Below, piece by piece: positions 48,601-58,407 of a DNA stretch of 64,000 nt. A model generated the notes under the pieces. The model saw only the letters and a list, made by a program, of their open reading frames with translations. It had not been told where the DNA came from and did not search any database. Position numbers and translations under genes: made by a program. This stretch comes from Eudorina sp. 2006-703-Eu-15 (lineage: Eukaryota > Chlorophyta > Chlorophyceae > Chlamydomonadales > Volvocaceae), in contig BDSI01000021.1 in assembly GCA_003117195.1 (NCBI GenBank), forward strand, positions 1-64,000, written 5' to 3'. Each line of letters opens with the position of its first letter. Positions within the stretch are counted from its first letter, which is position 1.

Positions 48601-48822
48601 AGCCCGGGTGACGCGACCGTAATCCTCGGAGTTGACGAGTGCGCCATTGCCGCTCGCTACGATGCGCGGATCGCAGGCGAACTGCACGCCGGGGTTCTGT
48701 CCTCCTCCACTATATCTGATGTCAAACGGGCATTGATAGAATAGGTTTCCGCAATTTGGGCAAGGGCATCGGAAACGCCGATATTCGCGCTGTGTGATAT
48801 GACGCGGCGCAGTCGTGTCCAT
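41661..48822 (-). CDS. MYND-type zinc finger protein with TPR-like and ankyrin-like segments
   Basis: Twelve exons, right to left: 48518-48822, 48170-48398, 47592-47744, 47222-47301, 46819-46951, 45706-46072, 45123-45256, 44424-44816, 43908-44166, 43323-43556, 42098-42922, 41661-41896; 1,115 aa with consistent phase throughout. The start at 48822 gives MDTTAPRHITQREYRRF and a Cys-rich RCPCPNCG. Exon 2 is TPR-like (DPLCPDAYYLLGRFKAKSYE). Exon 9 (~599-684) is ankyrin-like (LRTLLAAGCPVEG, RELLKAGADPLVPD). Exon 11 carries a poly-Gln run and an Ala/Pro/Lys-rich linker. The C-terminal MYND finger (~1029-1073) has all expected ligands: CWSC, CSLC, YCGEQC, then HRLVC. MYND and TPR/ankyrin modules bind proteins, so an adaptor role is inferred; the specific function is unknown. 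Alternative splice sites are possible at exons 4, 9 and 10. Confidence 0.8.
42652..42705 (-). repeat. Poly-Gln-encoding (CAA/CAG)n in the MYND gene
   Basis: A TTG/CTG run on the + strand encodes about 15 consecutive Gln on the - strand inside exon 11 of the MYND gene; repeat length may vary between strains. Confidence 0.95.
43262..43315. repeat. (CCAG)n microsatellite in an intron
   Basis: About ten CCAG/CCGG tetramers read directly, just past the exon 10 donor of the - strand MYND gene. Confidence 0.9.
44994..45030. repeat. (GACT)n(GACG)n microsatellite in an intron
   Basis: Tetranucleotide run GACT then GACG, read directly, in the intron between exons 7 and 8 of the MYND gene. Confidence 0.9.
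46490..46750. repeat. TGCC and CCTTGCCTCG-type tandem repeats in an intron
   Basis: A (TGCC)n run near 46495-46525 and about ten imperfect CCTTCCCTTGCCTCG units near 46580-46745, in the intron 46073-46818 of the MYND gene. The same intron holds an AT-rich stretch at about 46115-46195. Confidence 0.85.
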
Positions 48823-50393
48823 CCTGTCCCAGAAGTAAACCTGATTGAAATCCTGTACTTAGTTGACGCAAAGCTGGGTGGAGAACATGGTAAAACGGCT
48901 CCGGACAGGAGTGCGCCAGCAAGAGAGAGATTTTGCACAATTCAGTATTATATTTAAATTATCTAGGAGGTAGTCTGAAAGCGACGAGAAATGATCTGCG
49001 AATTGAAATGGCGGTAGTGCTGCTCCGGAACCTAATGCCCGTACGCGATTCGGCCAATCCACTGTCAACTTGAACTCTTGAAGAAAACGTGAGACAACCG
49101 AAGAATGCCCCTGGAGAATGCAAATGGCAGTCTGCGCAAACTGTAAGCCTGTAAGATCGTGCGGACGATGTCACACAGCAGCGACCTGTCCTGACCTGTC
49201 AACCCGATCGGTGTCTCGGACAAGCCCGCAGTCCCCTGCAGTCTCATGCAGAGACACCGCTCGCCTACGTCACTTCAGCGCACCTCTGACATTTCCACAT
49301 TTGACTACCATCCGACTCGCGGAAGGCAACTCTGGCGTCCAGACACCTGACACGTCCTGACACGATCTTCCGTCCCGTTGGATATGGCCCTGACACCCTG
49401 CCCAGGCCGGCAAGGCCAGCCAGCACGCTTCCAGCCCCGCCACTGAGTCCATCCCACGGATCGAAGAATCTCACCTCCACACAAGTCCACCTTCATAAGC
49501 TCCCGGTCGGGATACGGGTCCTACCTTGTAACGGTTACAATCGTATTGGAGACGATCTTAAGCCGAGGGACAGACCTCCCCCAGCAGGGCGAGCAGGGTC
49601 GCGGAAGGGTTTGCATCCGCGGGGTCTGCATTCCTGAAATGCGACTCTAGAGGCGTTGGGGAGGCTGTCATTGCTGGTGCATCGCTTGCTACAATAAAAT
49701 GTGCAGACACAGCACTGTCGTGGCAAGGTGTGGCACGGGAAGAGAATACGCTACGGGTAGTCTGCTGCGCGGCACCGTACACTGCGCGCGTTCATGTGAA
49801 CCTGCAGTGCTGCCGACACCGACACGCACTGACAGACCTCTTTGCATTGGGGGACATTATCGTCTTGGCGGCAACAACCAGTACGGAAACGGGCCGGCGC
49901 GCAATGAGGGCCGTCCACGCGCCCGGTCCAAGAGCCGCGGACGGCGCCTTCCGGCAAACGGCGGATGCTGAAGGATGGCTGCCCGGTTGGCGGTGGCGGA
50001 TGTTTGGAGCCGGCTCTATCGACGTCTTCGCAGCGCTAGGCATACTGAGGAAGGGTTGGTCAGCGGTGGGGGTTACGCACCCCATCTTGAAGGTGCAGGA
50101 TGACTGTCTAATGTGCCGTGGCCCTGTACAGTCAGGCCTGGGTACTTAGCCAAAGTCCAGTAGAGTAGTAGGTCGCGGGGGGACAGGGCGAATGTGTGAT
50201 ATCTGGACCATTGGTGCCCTTATTAGGGTAGGAAGGTATTAGACCCGATGGGGTCGTTCGGACAGGCCCCTGATGGTGGCTTGCGAGCCCCCGTCGTCTT
50301 GCAAGGCTACGGGAGACGTGAGCCGGCCGTGGCTGGGGTGGTGGTGCGCTAACATCATTAATTACGTTCATTCATTCATCATTAATAAAAAAG
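48823..50393. other. Intergenic region between the MYND gene and the tandem array
   Basis: Expected to carry the promoter of the - strand MYND gene. No convincing exon or motif was seen on either strand. The sequence immediately left of the array is AT-rich and ends ATTAATAAAAAAGGG, where homology to the repeat unit begins. Confidence 0.4.
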
Positions 50394-51419
50394 GGCTTCG
50401 GAGACCCGCCCCTGCAACAGCACCAGCACCGGCCGCGGCCCCGCACGACGCATGATGCTGCCCGCGAACCAATGTCCCGACGGCTACAATGGCTGCTCCA
50501 CGCCCTCGCGTCTCCTGTACTACCACCTCTTCGTCCCGGCTTGTAATCTGCACGACATCTGCTACGGCTGCAACCGCCACAAGGGCTGGGAGTTCGCCAC
50601 CCAGTACTACTGCGACTACACCGTGTTCAACACCAAAATGAAGTCGCAGTGCTCGTCGTACTGGACGAGCTGGTGGCAGGCTTTCGAAAGGGCTTTCTTC
50701 AACACCATGGCGAGCGCGTACACCACTGTCGTCACCGTTGCAGGCGACCCAGACAAGGAAGAGAACTACAATCCCAACAGTGTTGCTATCTTAAATAAAA
50801 AGAATATTTACGGGCAAAAAAGCCGGAAATTTTCTATTTCCCGGACCCCCAAGAAACCTGCGAGATTTCATTTATTTGACGCTGTGGAGAGCCGGAAATC
50901 TGCCCTGCCAACTATTTTCCAGACTACCAAAAAGACCTGGAAATCTGCAGGCGCAGGGAAAAATCCTGCATCGTACACCTGTCTACCGCCAAAACACACT
51001 CGAATGCCGTGTCCCCAACTCCTGGTTACCCTCCCATATGCGTCCGCGACGCAAGGAAAGCGCGCTTCAGGCCTTTATGGACTTAGAATCCCTGTCGTCG
51101 CTGTGGTAACAGTGGCCCTGCTGTCGAAACACGCAGAAATATTTCCACCCTGCCTCGGAGGTTTTTATTTCCTGGCACCTAGGAAGCCCCCCAAAATCTG
51201 CCCTGCCAAAGGTTTTTTGGCTACTGGCGACAGGCCGGAAACCTGCGGAATTCTATTTCCCCGTTTTGGAAGATAGCAACACTGAATCCCAAGCTTCTGG
51301 CGGATGGATGCTATTACAAGCCGTTTGACGCACAGATTAACAACGTCAAGGGCGGCGGTTTCCTGCCCTCGGCTGCGGGCTGCCCCTGCTACAATACCAG
51401 CTGCGAGTACTGGGCGTAG
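50394..51419 (+). pseudogene. 5'-truncated LysM-TSP1-PLA2 copy, disrupted by a transposable element
   Basis: Homology to the full units begins within the TSP1 end (at the codons for the SETRPC stretch) and continues through the PLA2-like domain (ACNLHDICYGC) to the shared stop at 51417-51419. Signal peptide, LysM segments and most of the TSP1 repeat are absent. A six-base insertion adds two codons after CNST. Relative to the intact copies it has Ser to Trp (TSWWQAF) and a lost Cys (ERAFFNT for ERAFCNT). A 507-bp element plus 8-bp duplication interrupts it at 50778. The open frame continues into the element and stops at 51276. Likely non-functional. Confidence 0.85.
50778..51284. mobile_element. 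Non-autonomous hAT-like transposon (507 bp)
   Basis: Perfect 15-bp terminal inverted repeats: CAGTGTTGCTATCTT at 50778-50792 and its reverse complement at 51270-51284. They are flanked by the 8-bp direct repeat AATCCCAA at 50770-50777 and 51285-51292. The intact array copies carry a single AATCCCAA at this site, so the empty site is visible in the same window, and the extra length is exactly 515 bp (507 + 8). An 8-bp duplication with CAGTG-type ends is characteristic of hAT elements. There is no transposase-sized frame. Internally, GGAAATCTGC/CCGGAAA-type motifs recur in both orientations near the ends. Confidence 0.9.
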
Positions 51420-52253
51420 ATTGCTGATGGATAGTAGGCCAGGCCACATGAGCGCAGGTCCACTGGACCTGTTGCGAGTGATGTCACTCGGGCGGCGTCA
51501 GGAGGCGGATGTAGGTCGCCTGCGGTTGCTTGTCCGCTGGGGTGGCATCTCTCTTTGATCGTGTTTGGGGTTAGGTTAGGTTAAGTCAAAATGGCCACTC
51601 AAACCCTTATATGTGGCAGAGCGCCGTACATCCCTCGTTTCGCATTGTGGTTTGTGTCCCAGCGTAGGTAAAATTGCGCGGTTTTTCCGCCCAGACCGCC
51701 CACGGTATCCCAATGATGGCTTCCCACGACATGCATGGCGAGGGGCTGTGTTGGTGCGGCGCGTACATTTCGATAATACGGTTGGATGGTGCGCACAGCA
51801 CGGACTGGGGCTGTGTTTTGGACTTCCGTATGCGTGTGTGTCTTAATTTGCGATGCAACTAGTTATGTTGAGTGTGAAAATATCTTTATTTGATATTCAG
51901 GTATGTGGATGTAAGTTTTGGAGACAGTGCGGCGAGGCGCGTGGGCGACCCGGGCGTTCTGCCTTGCGGGTGGCCCGTCTTGGTCAGTTTGTCGCGTCCG
52001 GGGATCGATTGCCGAATGCTGTTGCAATCCATTTTCAAGAATAATAAAGCTTGGTATGTACAGGATAAATTGCAAAAGGAAGCGCGGGTCCTCACGGTTC
52101 CTGGAGTTCAAGTTCAAGCGCCGCAAACAAACGGGCGAGGGTGTGATTTTGCCGTTCCCGACCGCAATTATGCCACCGAGTGCATGTCCGTCGTATGTTT
52201 TCAAATGCAGTAGCTGATACGGTTTATAGAAATTTAAAATACCGCATGTGCTC

Positions 52254-52258
52254 TGTAA
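52254..52258 (+). terminator. Candidate TGTAA poly(A) signal in the array spacer
   Basis: TGTAA, the usual volvocine polyadenylation signal, occurs about 840-880 nt past the stop of each upstream unit and only ~120 nt before the next ATG: 52254-52258, 55270-55274 and 58284-58288. After copy 3 the next TGTAA is at 61204-61208. If used, each unit's promoter would overlap the previous unit's 3' UTR. Function inferred only. Confidence 0.35.
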
Positions 52259-52377
52259 CAAAGCGAACAACTGCATAGGTTCTCGAACTCTTTTGCTACC
52301 GTACGTTGCTTTGTTAAGCATTTGGTCAAATCCTCCGGTTTCCCTTTCAAATTGTCCAGGAGATTTTACATTTTTCC

Positions 52378-54392
52378 ATGAAACAGAAGAGCGACATGGT
52401 GGGGACAGGGCCTGTTATCCTGCTCCTTGCTTGCGTCGCCATAAACGCAGGCGCTGCCACAGAAGGTCAGGCCGCACGTTCACATACCTCCTGGGAGCGC
52501 AGAGCCCTATTATGCTTGTTTGTGCACGCACTTGCGCACGTACGCACGAGGTCGCATGAGGCAACAACTGGAACTGTAGGTGGCTGGGGTTCCTTGAAAT
52601 TATATTCCCTGCTCGCTTTCTGAGTGTAAGCCTTTCTCAGTAGTACTTCGCTCTCCTCTTGGTGGCATGCCCGTTGACATGTGTGCCCGTTCTTGTGTGC
52701 TCGTGAACGCTTCCGACAACGAAAACGCAGTTGCACAGCAAAACCCGAGGATCGCTTGCGAGCGATTCGTCGTCAGCAGAGCGACCGCTGATGACCTGGC
52801 CGCGCTGGCTGTCACCTTCGGCACCACGCCGGCGGGGTTGCGCGAGCTCAACCCGCTGCTCGGGCAGCAGGCAGGCCCTGCAGGGCCACAGGAACCAGGT
52901 GCGTGGTGCGAGTATGCATGTGCAGTGAACAGGTGTTTGTGTTATTACTATTAAGGGTGGTACAGCGGACCCCGCAGGTCATGTGTTTGTATGTGACGCG
53001 TTGCGGCGGACCCCACACGGGTGGGAACCGCAGAAGGTTAGGGTTTCCACACAGGGATTGAAGTTGGTAGTCGTAACGGTTACAGTGGGCTCTCAAGAGC
53101 CTTCGTGGCGGGTAGGTTGAGCAGGGTTGAGCCATCAGCGTAGTGTGCTGGTCCGCGGTTTTTGTCCTTTGTATTCTACTTCCGGTAATCTGCGGCACAC
53201 CATGTCGGTGGATGTACCGCATTGTGCAACATTACAGCACGACATACCGTACATGTGCTGAGCCATGTGATCGGATACCTGACGTAAATCGATGCGCTGC
53301 AAGGCAGATCAAGCCGTAAGGGGCGCCGCCCGGTCGCATCTCCTTTCGCATGTCATGGCCTTGATAAGGCCATGGTACGGTGATGATGTCATCCTGGGCC
53401 CCCCGAAAACATATTCAGGCGCCAGCATTCCGGTCTGCGTGGTCGGAACCGTGCTGCGAGCCGCCAGCAGCGATACTGCCAGCGCTGCCAGCGTAAAGGT
53501 TGCGGATGGCGCGGCCTCGCCGCAGCCCAGCGGCAAGCGGATCGGCAGGCGCCCTGCGTCTACGGTCGCCTTGGTCACCACCCCGGGCGTCCACACCTGC
53601 TACGGCATCATCTCGAAGGCCAAGCCAGCCCTGGATTTCACGACCTTCGTCGAAATGAACCCCACGCTGGACTGCTCCACGCTGCCGGAGGTCGCCACCA
53701 CCGTGTACCTTCCGAAGGGAACCAAAATCGGCAAGAAGGAGACGCCCATTGTCCCCGCCAAAGGAGACCAAGACTGTCTCTTTGGAGCCTGGGGTGATTG
53801 GATGGAGTGCGATGGACTGACCGGCAACCAGATCCGGTTCAGGACAATCTATCGGGAGGCGTCAGGCTCCGGAACTCCCTGCCCGCCGGCTTCGGAGACC
53901 CGCCCCTGCAACAGCACCGGCCGCGGCCCCGCACGACGCATGATGCTGCCCGCGAACCAATGTCCCGACGGCTACAATGGCTGCTCCACGCCCTCGCGTC
54001 TCCTGTACTACCACCTCTTCGTCCCGGCTTGTAATCTGCACGACATCTGCTACGGCTGCAACCGCCACAAGGGCTGGGAGTTCGCCACCCAGTACTACTG
54101 CGACTACACCGTGTTCAACACCAAAATGAAGTCGCAGTGCTCGTCGTACTGGACGAGCTGGTCGCAGGCTTTCGAAAGGGCTTTCTGCAACACCATGGCG
54201 AGCGCGTACACCGCTGTCGTCACCGTTGCAGGCGACCCAGACAAGGGAGAGAACTACAATCCCAAGCTTCTGGCGGATGGATGCTATTACAAGCCGTTTG
54301 ACGCACAGATTAACAACGTCAAGGGCGGCGGTTTCCTGCCCTCGGCTGCGGGCTGCCCCTGCTACAATACCAGCTGCGAGTACTGGGCGTAG
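52378..54392 (+). CDS. Secreted LysM-TSP1-phospholipase A2-like protein, copy 1
   Basis: Exons 52378-52465, 52731-52898, 53419-54392; 409 aa, phases consistent. Residues 1-27 form a signal peptide (hydrophobic PVILLLACVAINAGA, then AATE). Exon 2 gives a LysM domain (CERFVVSRATADDLAALAVT...LNPLL) that completes in exon 3. A second LysM-like stretch follows (HTCYGIISK...FVEMNPTLDCSTLP), then a thrombospondin type 1 repeat (WGDWMECDG...RFRTIYRE...C...RPC) and a Cys-rich domain with ACNLHDICYGC, the His-Asp core of secreted phospholipases A2. LysM binds chitin- or peptidoglycan-like glycans, TSP1 is an extracellular adhesion module and PLA2 cleaves phospholipid sn-2 esters. An extracellular-matrix or cell-surface lipase is inferred. 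Copy-specific residues are Ala in DDLAALAV and Pro in QQAGPAG. Confidence 0.85.
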
Positions 54393-55393
54393 ATTGCTGA
54401 TGGATAGTAGGCCAGGCCACATGAGCGCAGGTCCACTGGACCTGTTGCGAGTGATGCCACTCGGGCGGCGTCAGGAGGCGGATGTAGGTTGCCTGAGGTT
54501 GCTTGTCCGCTGGGGTGGCATCGTATTTGGGGTTAGGTTAGGTTAGGTCGAAATGGCCACTCAAACCCTTATATGTGGCAGAGCGCCGTACATCCCTCGT
54601 TTCGCATCCTGTGTTGCTGCGGTTTGTGTCCCAGCGTAGGTAAAATTGCGCGGTTCCCCGGAACTGATTTTCCGCCCAGACCGCCCACGGTATCCCAATG
54701 ATGGCTTCCCACGACATGCATGGCGAGGGGCTGTGTTGGTGCGGCGCGTACATTTCGATAATACGGTTGGATGGTGCGCACAGCACGGACTGGGGCTGTG
54801 TTTTGGACTGTCGGCTTTCCGTATGCGTGTGTGTCTTAATTTGCGACGCAACTAGTTATGTTGAGTGTGAAAATCCTTTATTTGATATTCAGGTATGTGG
54901 ATGTAAGTTTTGGAGACAGTGCGGCGAGGCGCGTGGGCGACCCGGGCGTTCTGCCTTGCGGGGTTGTTTCTGGGCTTCCGGGTGGCCCGTCTTGGTCAGT
55001 TTGTCTCGTCCGGGGATCGATTGCCGAGTGCTGTTGCAATCCATTTTCAAGAATACGGTAATAAAGCTTGGTATGTACAGGATAAATTGCAAAAGGAAGC
55101 GCGGGTCCTCACGGTTCCTGGAGTTCAAGTTCAAGCGCCGCAAACAAACGGGCGGGGTGTGATTTTGCCGTTCCCGACCGCAATTATGCCACCGAGTGCA
55201 TGTCCGTCGTATGTTTTCAAATGCAGTAGCTGATACGGTTTATAGAAATTTAAAATACCGCATGTGCTCTGTAACAAAGCGAACAACTGCATAGGTTCTC
55301 GAACTCTTTCACTACCGTACGTTGCTTTGTTAAGCATTTGGTCAAATCCTCCGGTGCCCCTTTCAAATTGTCCAGGAGATTTTACATTTTTCC

Positions 55394-57406
55394 ATGAAAC
55401 AGAAGAGCGACATGGTGGGGACAGGGCCTGTTATCCTGCTCCTTGCTTGCGTCGCCATAAACGCAGGCGCTGCCACAGAAGGTCAGGCCGCACGTTCACA
55501 TACCTCCTGGGAGCGCAGAGCCCTATTATGCTTGTTTATGCACGCACTTGCGCACGCACGCACGAGGTCGCATGAGGCAACAACTGGAACTGTAGGTGGC
55601 TGGGGTTCCTTGAAATTATATTCCCTGCTCGCTTTCTGAGTGTAAGCCTTTCTCAGTAGTACTTCGCTCTCCTCTTGGTGGCATGCCCGTTGACATGTGT
55701 GCCCGTCCTTGTGTGCTCGTGAACGCTTCCGACAACGAAAACGCAGTTGCACAGCAAAACCCGAGGATCGCTTGCGAGCGATTCGTCGTCAGCAGAGCGA
55801 CCGCTGATGACCTGGCCGTGCTGGCTGTCACCTTCGGCACCACGCCGGCGGGGTTGCGCGAGCTCAACCCGCTGCTCGGGCAGCAGGCAGGCTCTGCAGG
55901 GCCACAGGAACCAGGTGCGTGGTGCGAGTATGCATGTGCAGTGAACAGGTGTTTGTGTTATTACTATTAAGGGTGGTACAGCGGACCCGCAGGTCATGTG
56001 TTTGTATGTGACGCGTTGCGGCGGACCCCACACGGGTGGGAACCGCAGAAGGTTAGGGTTTCCACACAGGGATTGAAGTTGGTAGTCGTAACGGTTACAG
56101 TGGGCTCTCAAGAGCCTTCGTGGCGGGTAGGTTGAGCAGGGTTGAGCCATCAGCGTAGTGTGCTGGTCCGCGGTTTTTGTCCTTTGTATTCTACTTCCGG
56201 TAATCTGCGGCACACCATGTCGGTGGATGTACCGCATTGTGCAACATTACAGCACGACATACCGTACATGTGCTGAGCCATGTGATCGGATACCTGACGT
56301 AAATCGATGCGCTGCAAGGCAGATCAAGCCGTAAGGGGCGCCGCCCGGTCGCATCTCCTTTCGCATGTCATGGCCTTGATAAGGCCATGGTACGGTGATG
56401 ATGTCATCCTGGGCCCCCGAAAACATATTCAGGCGCCAGCATTCCGGTCTGCGTGGTCGGAACCGTGCTGCGAGCCGCCAGCAGCGATACTGCCAGCGCT
56501 GCCAGCGTAAAGGTTGCGGATGGCGCGGCCTCGCCGCAGCCCAGCGGCAAGCGGATCGGCAGGCGCCCTGCGTCTACGGTCGCCTTGGTCACCACCCCGG
56601 GCGTCCACACCTGCTACGGCATCATCTCGAAGGCCAAGCCAGCCCTGGATTTCACGACCTTCGTCGAAATGAACCCCACGCTGGACTGCTCCACGCTGCC
56701 GGAGGTCGCCACCACCGTGTACCTTCCGAAGGGAACCAAAATCGGCAAGAAGGAGACGCCCATTGTCCCCGCCAAAGGAGACCAAGACTGTCTCTTTGGA
56801 GCCTGGGGTGATTGGATGGAGTGCGATGGACTGACCGGCAACCAGATCCGGTTCAGGACAATCTATCGGGAGGCGTCAGGCTCCGGAACTCCCTGCCCGC
56901 CGGCTTCGGAGACCCGCCCCTGCAACAGCACCGGCCGCGGCCCCGCACGACGCATGATGCTGCCCGCGAACCAATGTCCCGACGGCTACAATGGCTGCTC
57001 CACGCCCTCGCGTCTCCTGTACTACCACCTCTTCGTCCCGGCTTGTAATCTGCACGACATCTGCTACGGCTGCAACCGCCACAAGGGCTGGGAGTTCGCC
57101 ACCCAGTACTACTGCGACTACACCGTGTTCAACACCAAAATGAAGTCGCAGTGCTCGTCGTACTGGACGAGCTGGTCGCAGGCTTTCGAAAGGGCTTTCT
57201 GCAACACCATGGCGAGCGCGTACACCGCTGTCGTCACCGTTGCAGGCGACCCAGACAAGGGAGAGAACTACAATCCCAAGCTTCTGGCGGATGGATGCTA
57301 TTACAAGCCGTTTGACGCACAGATTAACAACGTCAAGGGCGGCGGTTTCCTGCCCTCGGCTGCGGGCTGCCCCTGCTACAATACCAGCTGCGAGTACTGG
57401 GCGTAG
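55394..57406 (+). CDS. Secreted LysM-TSP1-phospholipase A2-like protein, copy 2
   Basis: Exons 55394-55481, 55747-55914, 56433-57406; 409 aa. Same architecture and splice sites as copy 1. It differs in the first LysM (DDLAVLAV, QQAGSAG), which it shares with copy 3. Its TSP1 and PLA2-like parts are identical to copy 1 as far as I compared (ECDGLTG, DPDKGEN). Two one-base deletions relative to the other copies lie in intron 2, so the unspliced frame appears broken but the spliced one does not. Spacers on both sides match those of its neighbours, as expected from recent duplication. Confidence 0.85.
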
Positions 57407-58407
57407 ATTGCTGATGGATAGTAGGCCAGGCCACATGAGCGCAGGTCCACTGGACCTGTTGCGAGTGATGCCACTCGGGCGGCGTCAGGAGGCGGATGTA
57501 GGTTGCCTGAGGTTGCTTGTCCGCTGGGGTGGCATCGTATTTGGGGTTAGGTTAGGTTAGGTCGAAATGGCCACTCAAACCCTTATATGTGGCAGAGCGC
57601 CGTACATCCCTCGTTTCGCATCCTGTGTTGCTGCGGTTTGTGTCCCAGCGTAGGTAAAATTGCGCGGTTCCCCGGAACTGATTTTCCGCCCAGACCGCCC
57701 ACGGTATCCCAATGATGGCTTCCCACGACATGCATGGCGAGGGGCTGTGTTGGTGCGGCGCGTACATTTCGATAATACGGTTGGATGGTGCGCACAGCAC
57801 GGACTGGGGCTGTGTTTTGGACTGTCGGCTTTCCGTATGCGTGTGTGTCTTAATTTGCGACGCAACTAGTTATGTTGAGTGTGAAAATCCTTTATTTGAT
57901 ATTCAGGTATGTGGATGTAAGTTTTGGAGACAGTGCGGCGAGGCGCGTGGGCGACCCGGGCGTTCTGCCTTGCGGGGTTGTTTCTGGGCTTCCGGGTGGC
58001 CCGTCTTGGTCAGTTTGTCTCGTCCGGGGATCGATTGCCGAGTGCTGTTGCAATCCATTTTCAAGAATACGGTAATAAAGCTTGGTATGTACAGGATAAA
58101 TTGCAAAAGGAAGCGCGGGTCCTCACGGTTCCTGGAGTTCAAGTTCAAGCGCCGCAAACAAACGGGCGGGGTGTGATTTTGCCGTTCCCGACCGCAATTA
58201 TGCCACCGAGTGCATGTCCGTCGTATGTTTTCAAATGCAGTAGCTGATACGGTTTATAGAAATTTAAAATACCGCATGTGCTCTGTAACAAAGCGAACAA
58301 CTGCATAGGTTCTCGAACTCTTTCACTACCGTACGTTGCTTTGTTAAGCATTTGGTCAAATCCTCCGGTGCCCCTTTCAAATTGTCCAGGAGATTTTACA
58401 TTTTTCC

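Noticed and set aside
53415..53771. A - strand frame repeated in each array unit
   Set aside because: Antisense of the exon encoding the LysM-like and TSP1 parts; conserved only because the whole unit is duplicated.
56395..56811. Apparent frameshift in array copy 2
   Set aside because: The one-base deletion at the GGGCCCCC run lies in intron 2, before the acceptor at 56432; the spliced frame is intact.
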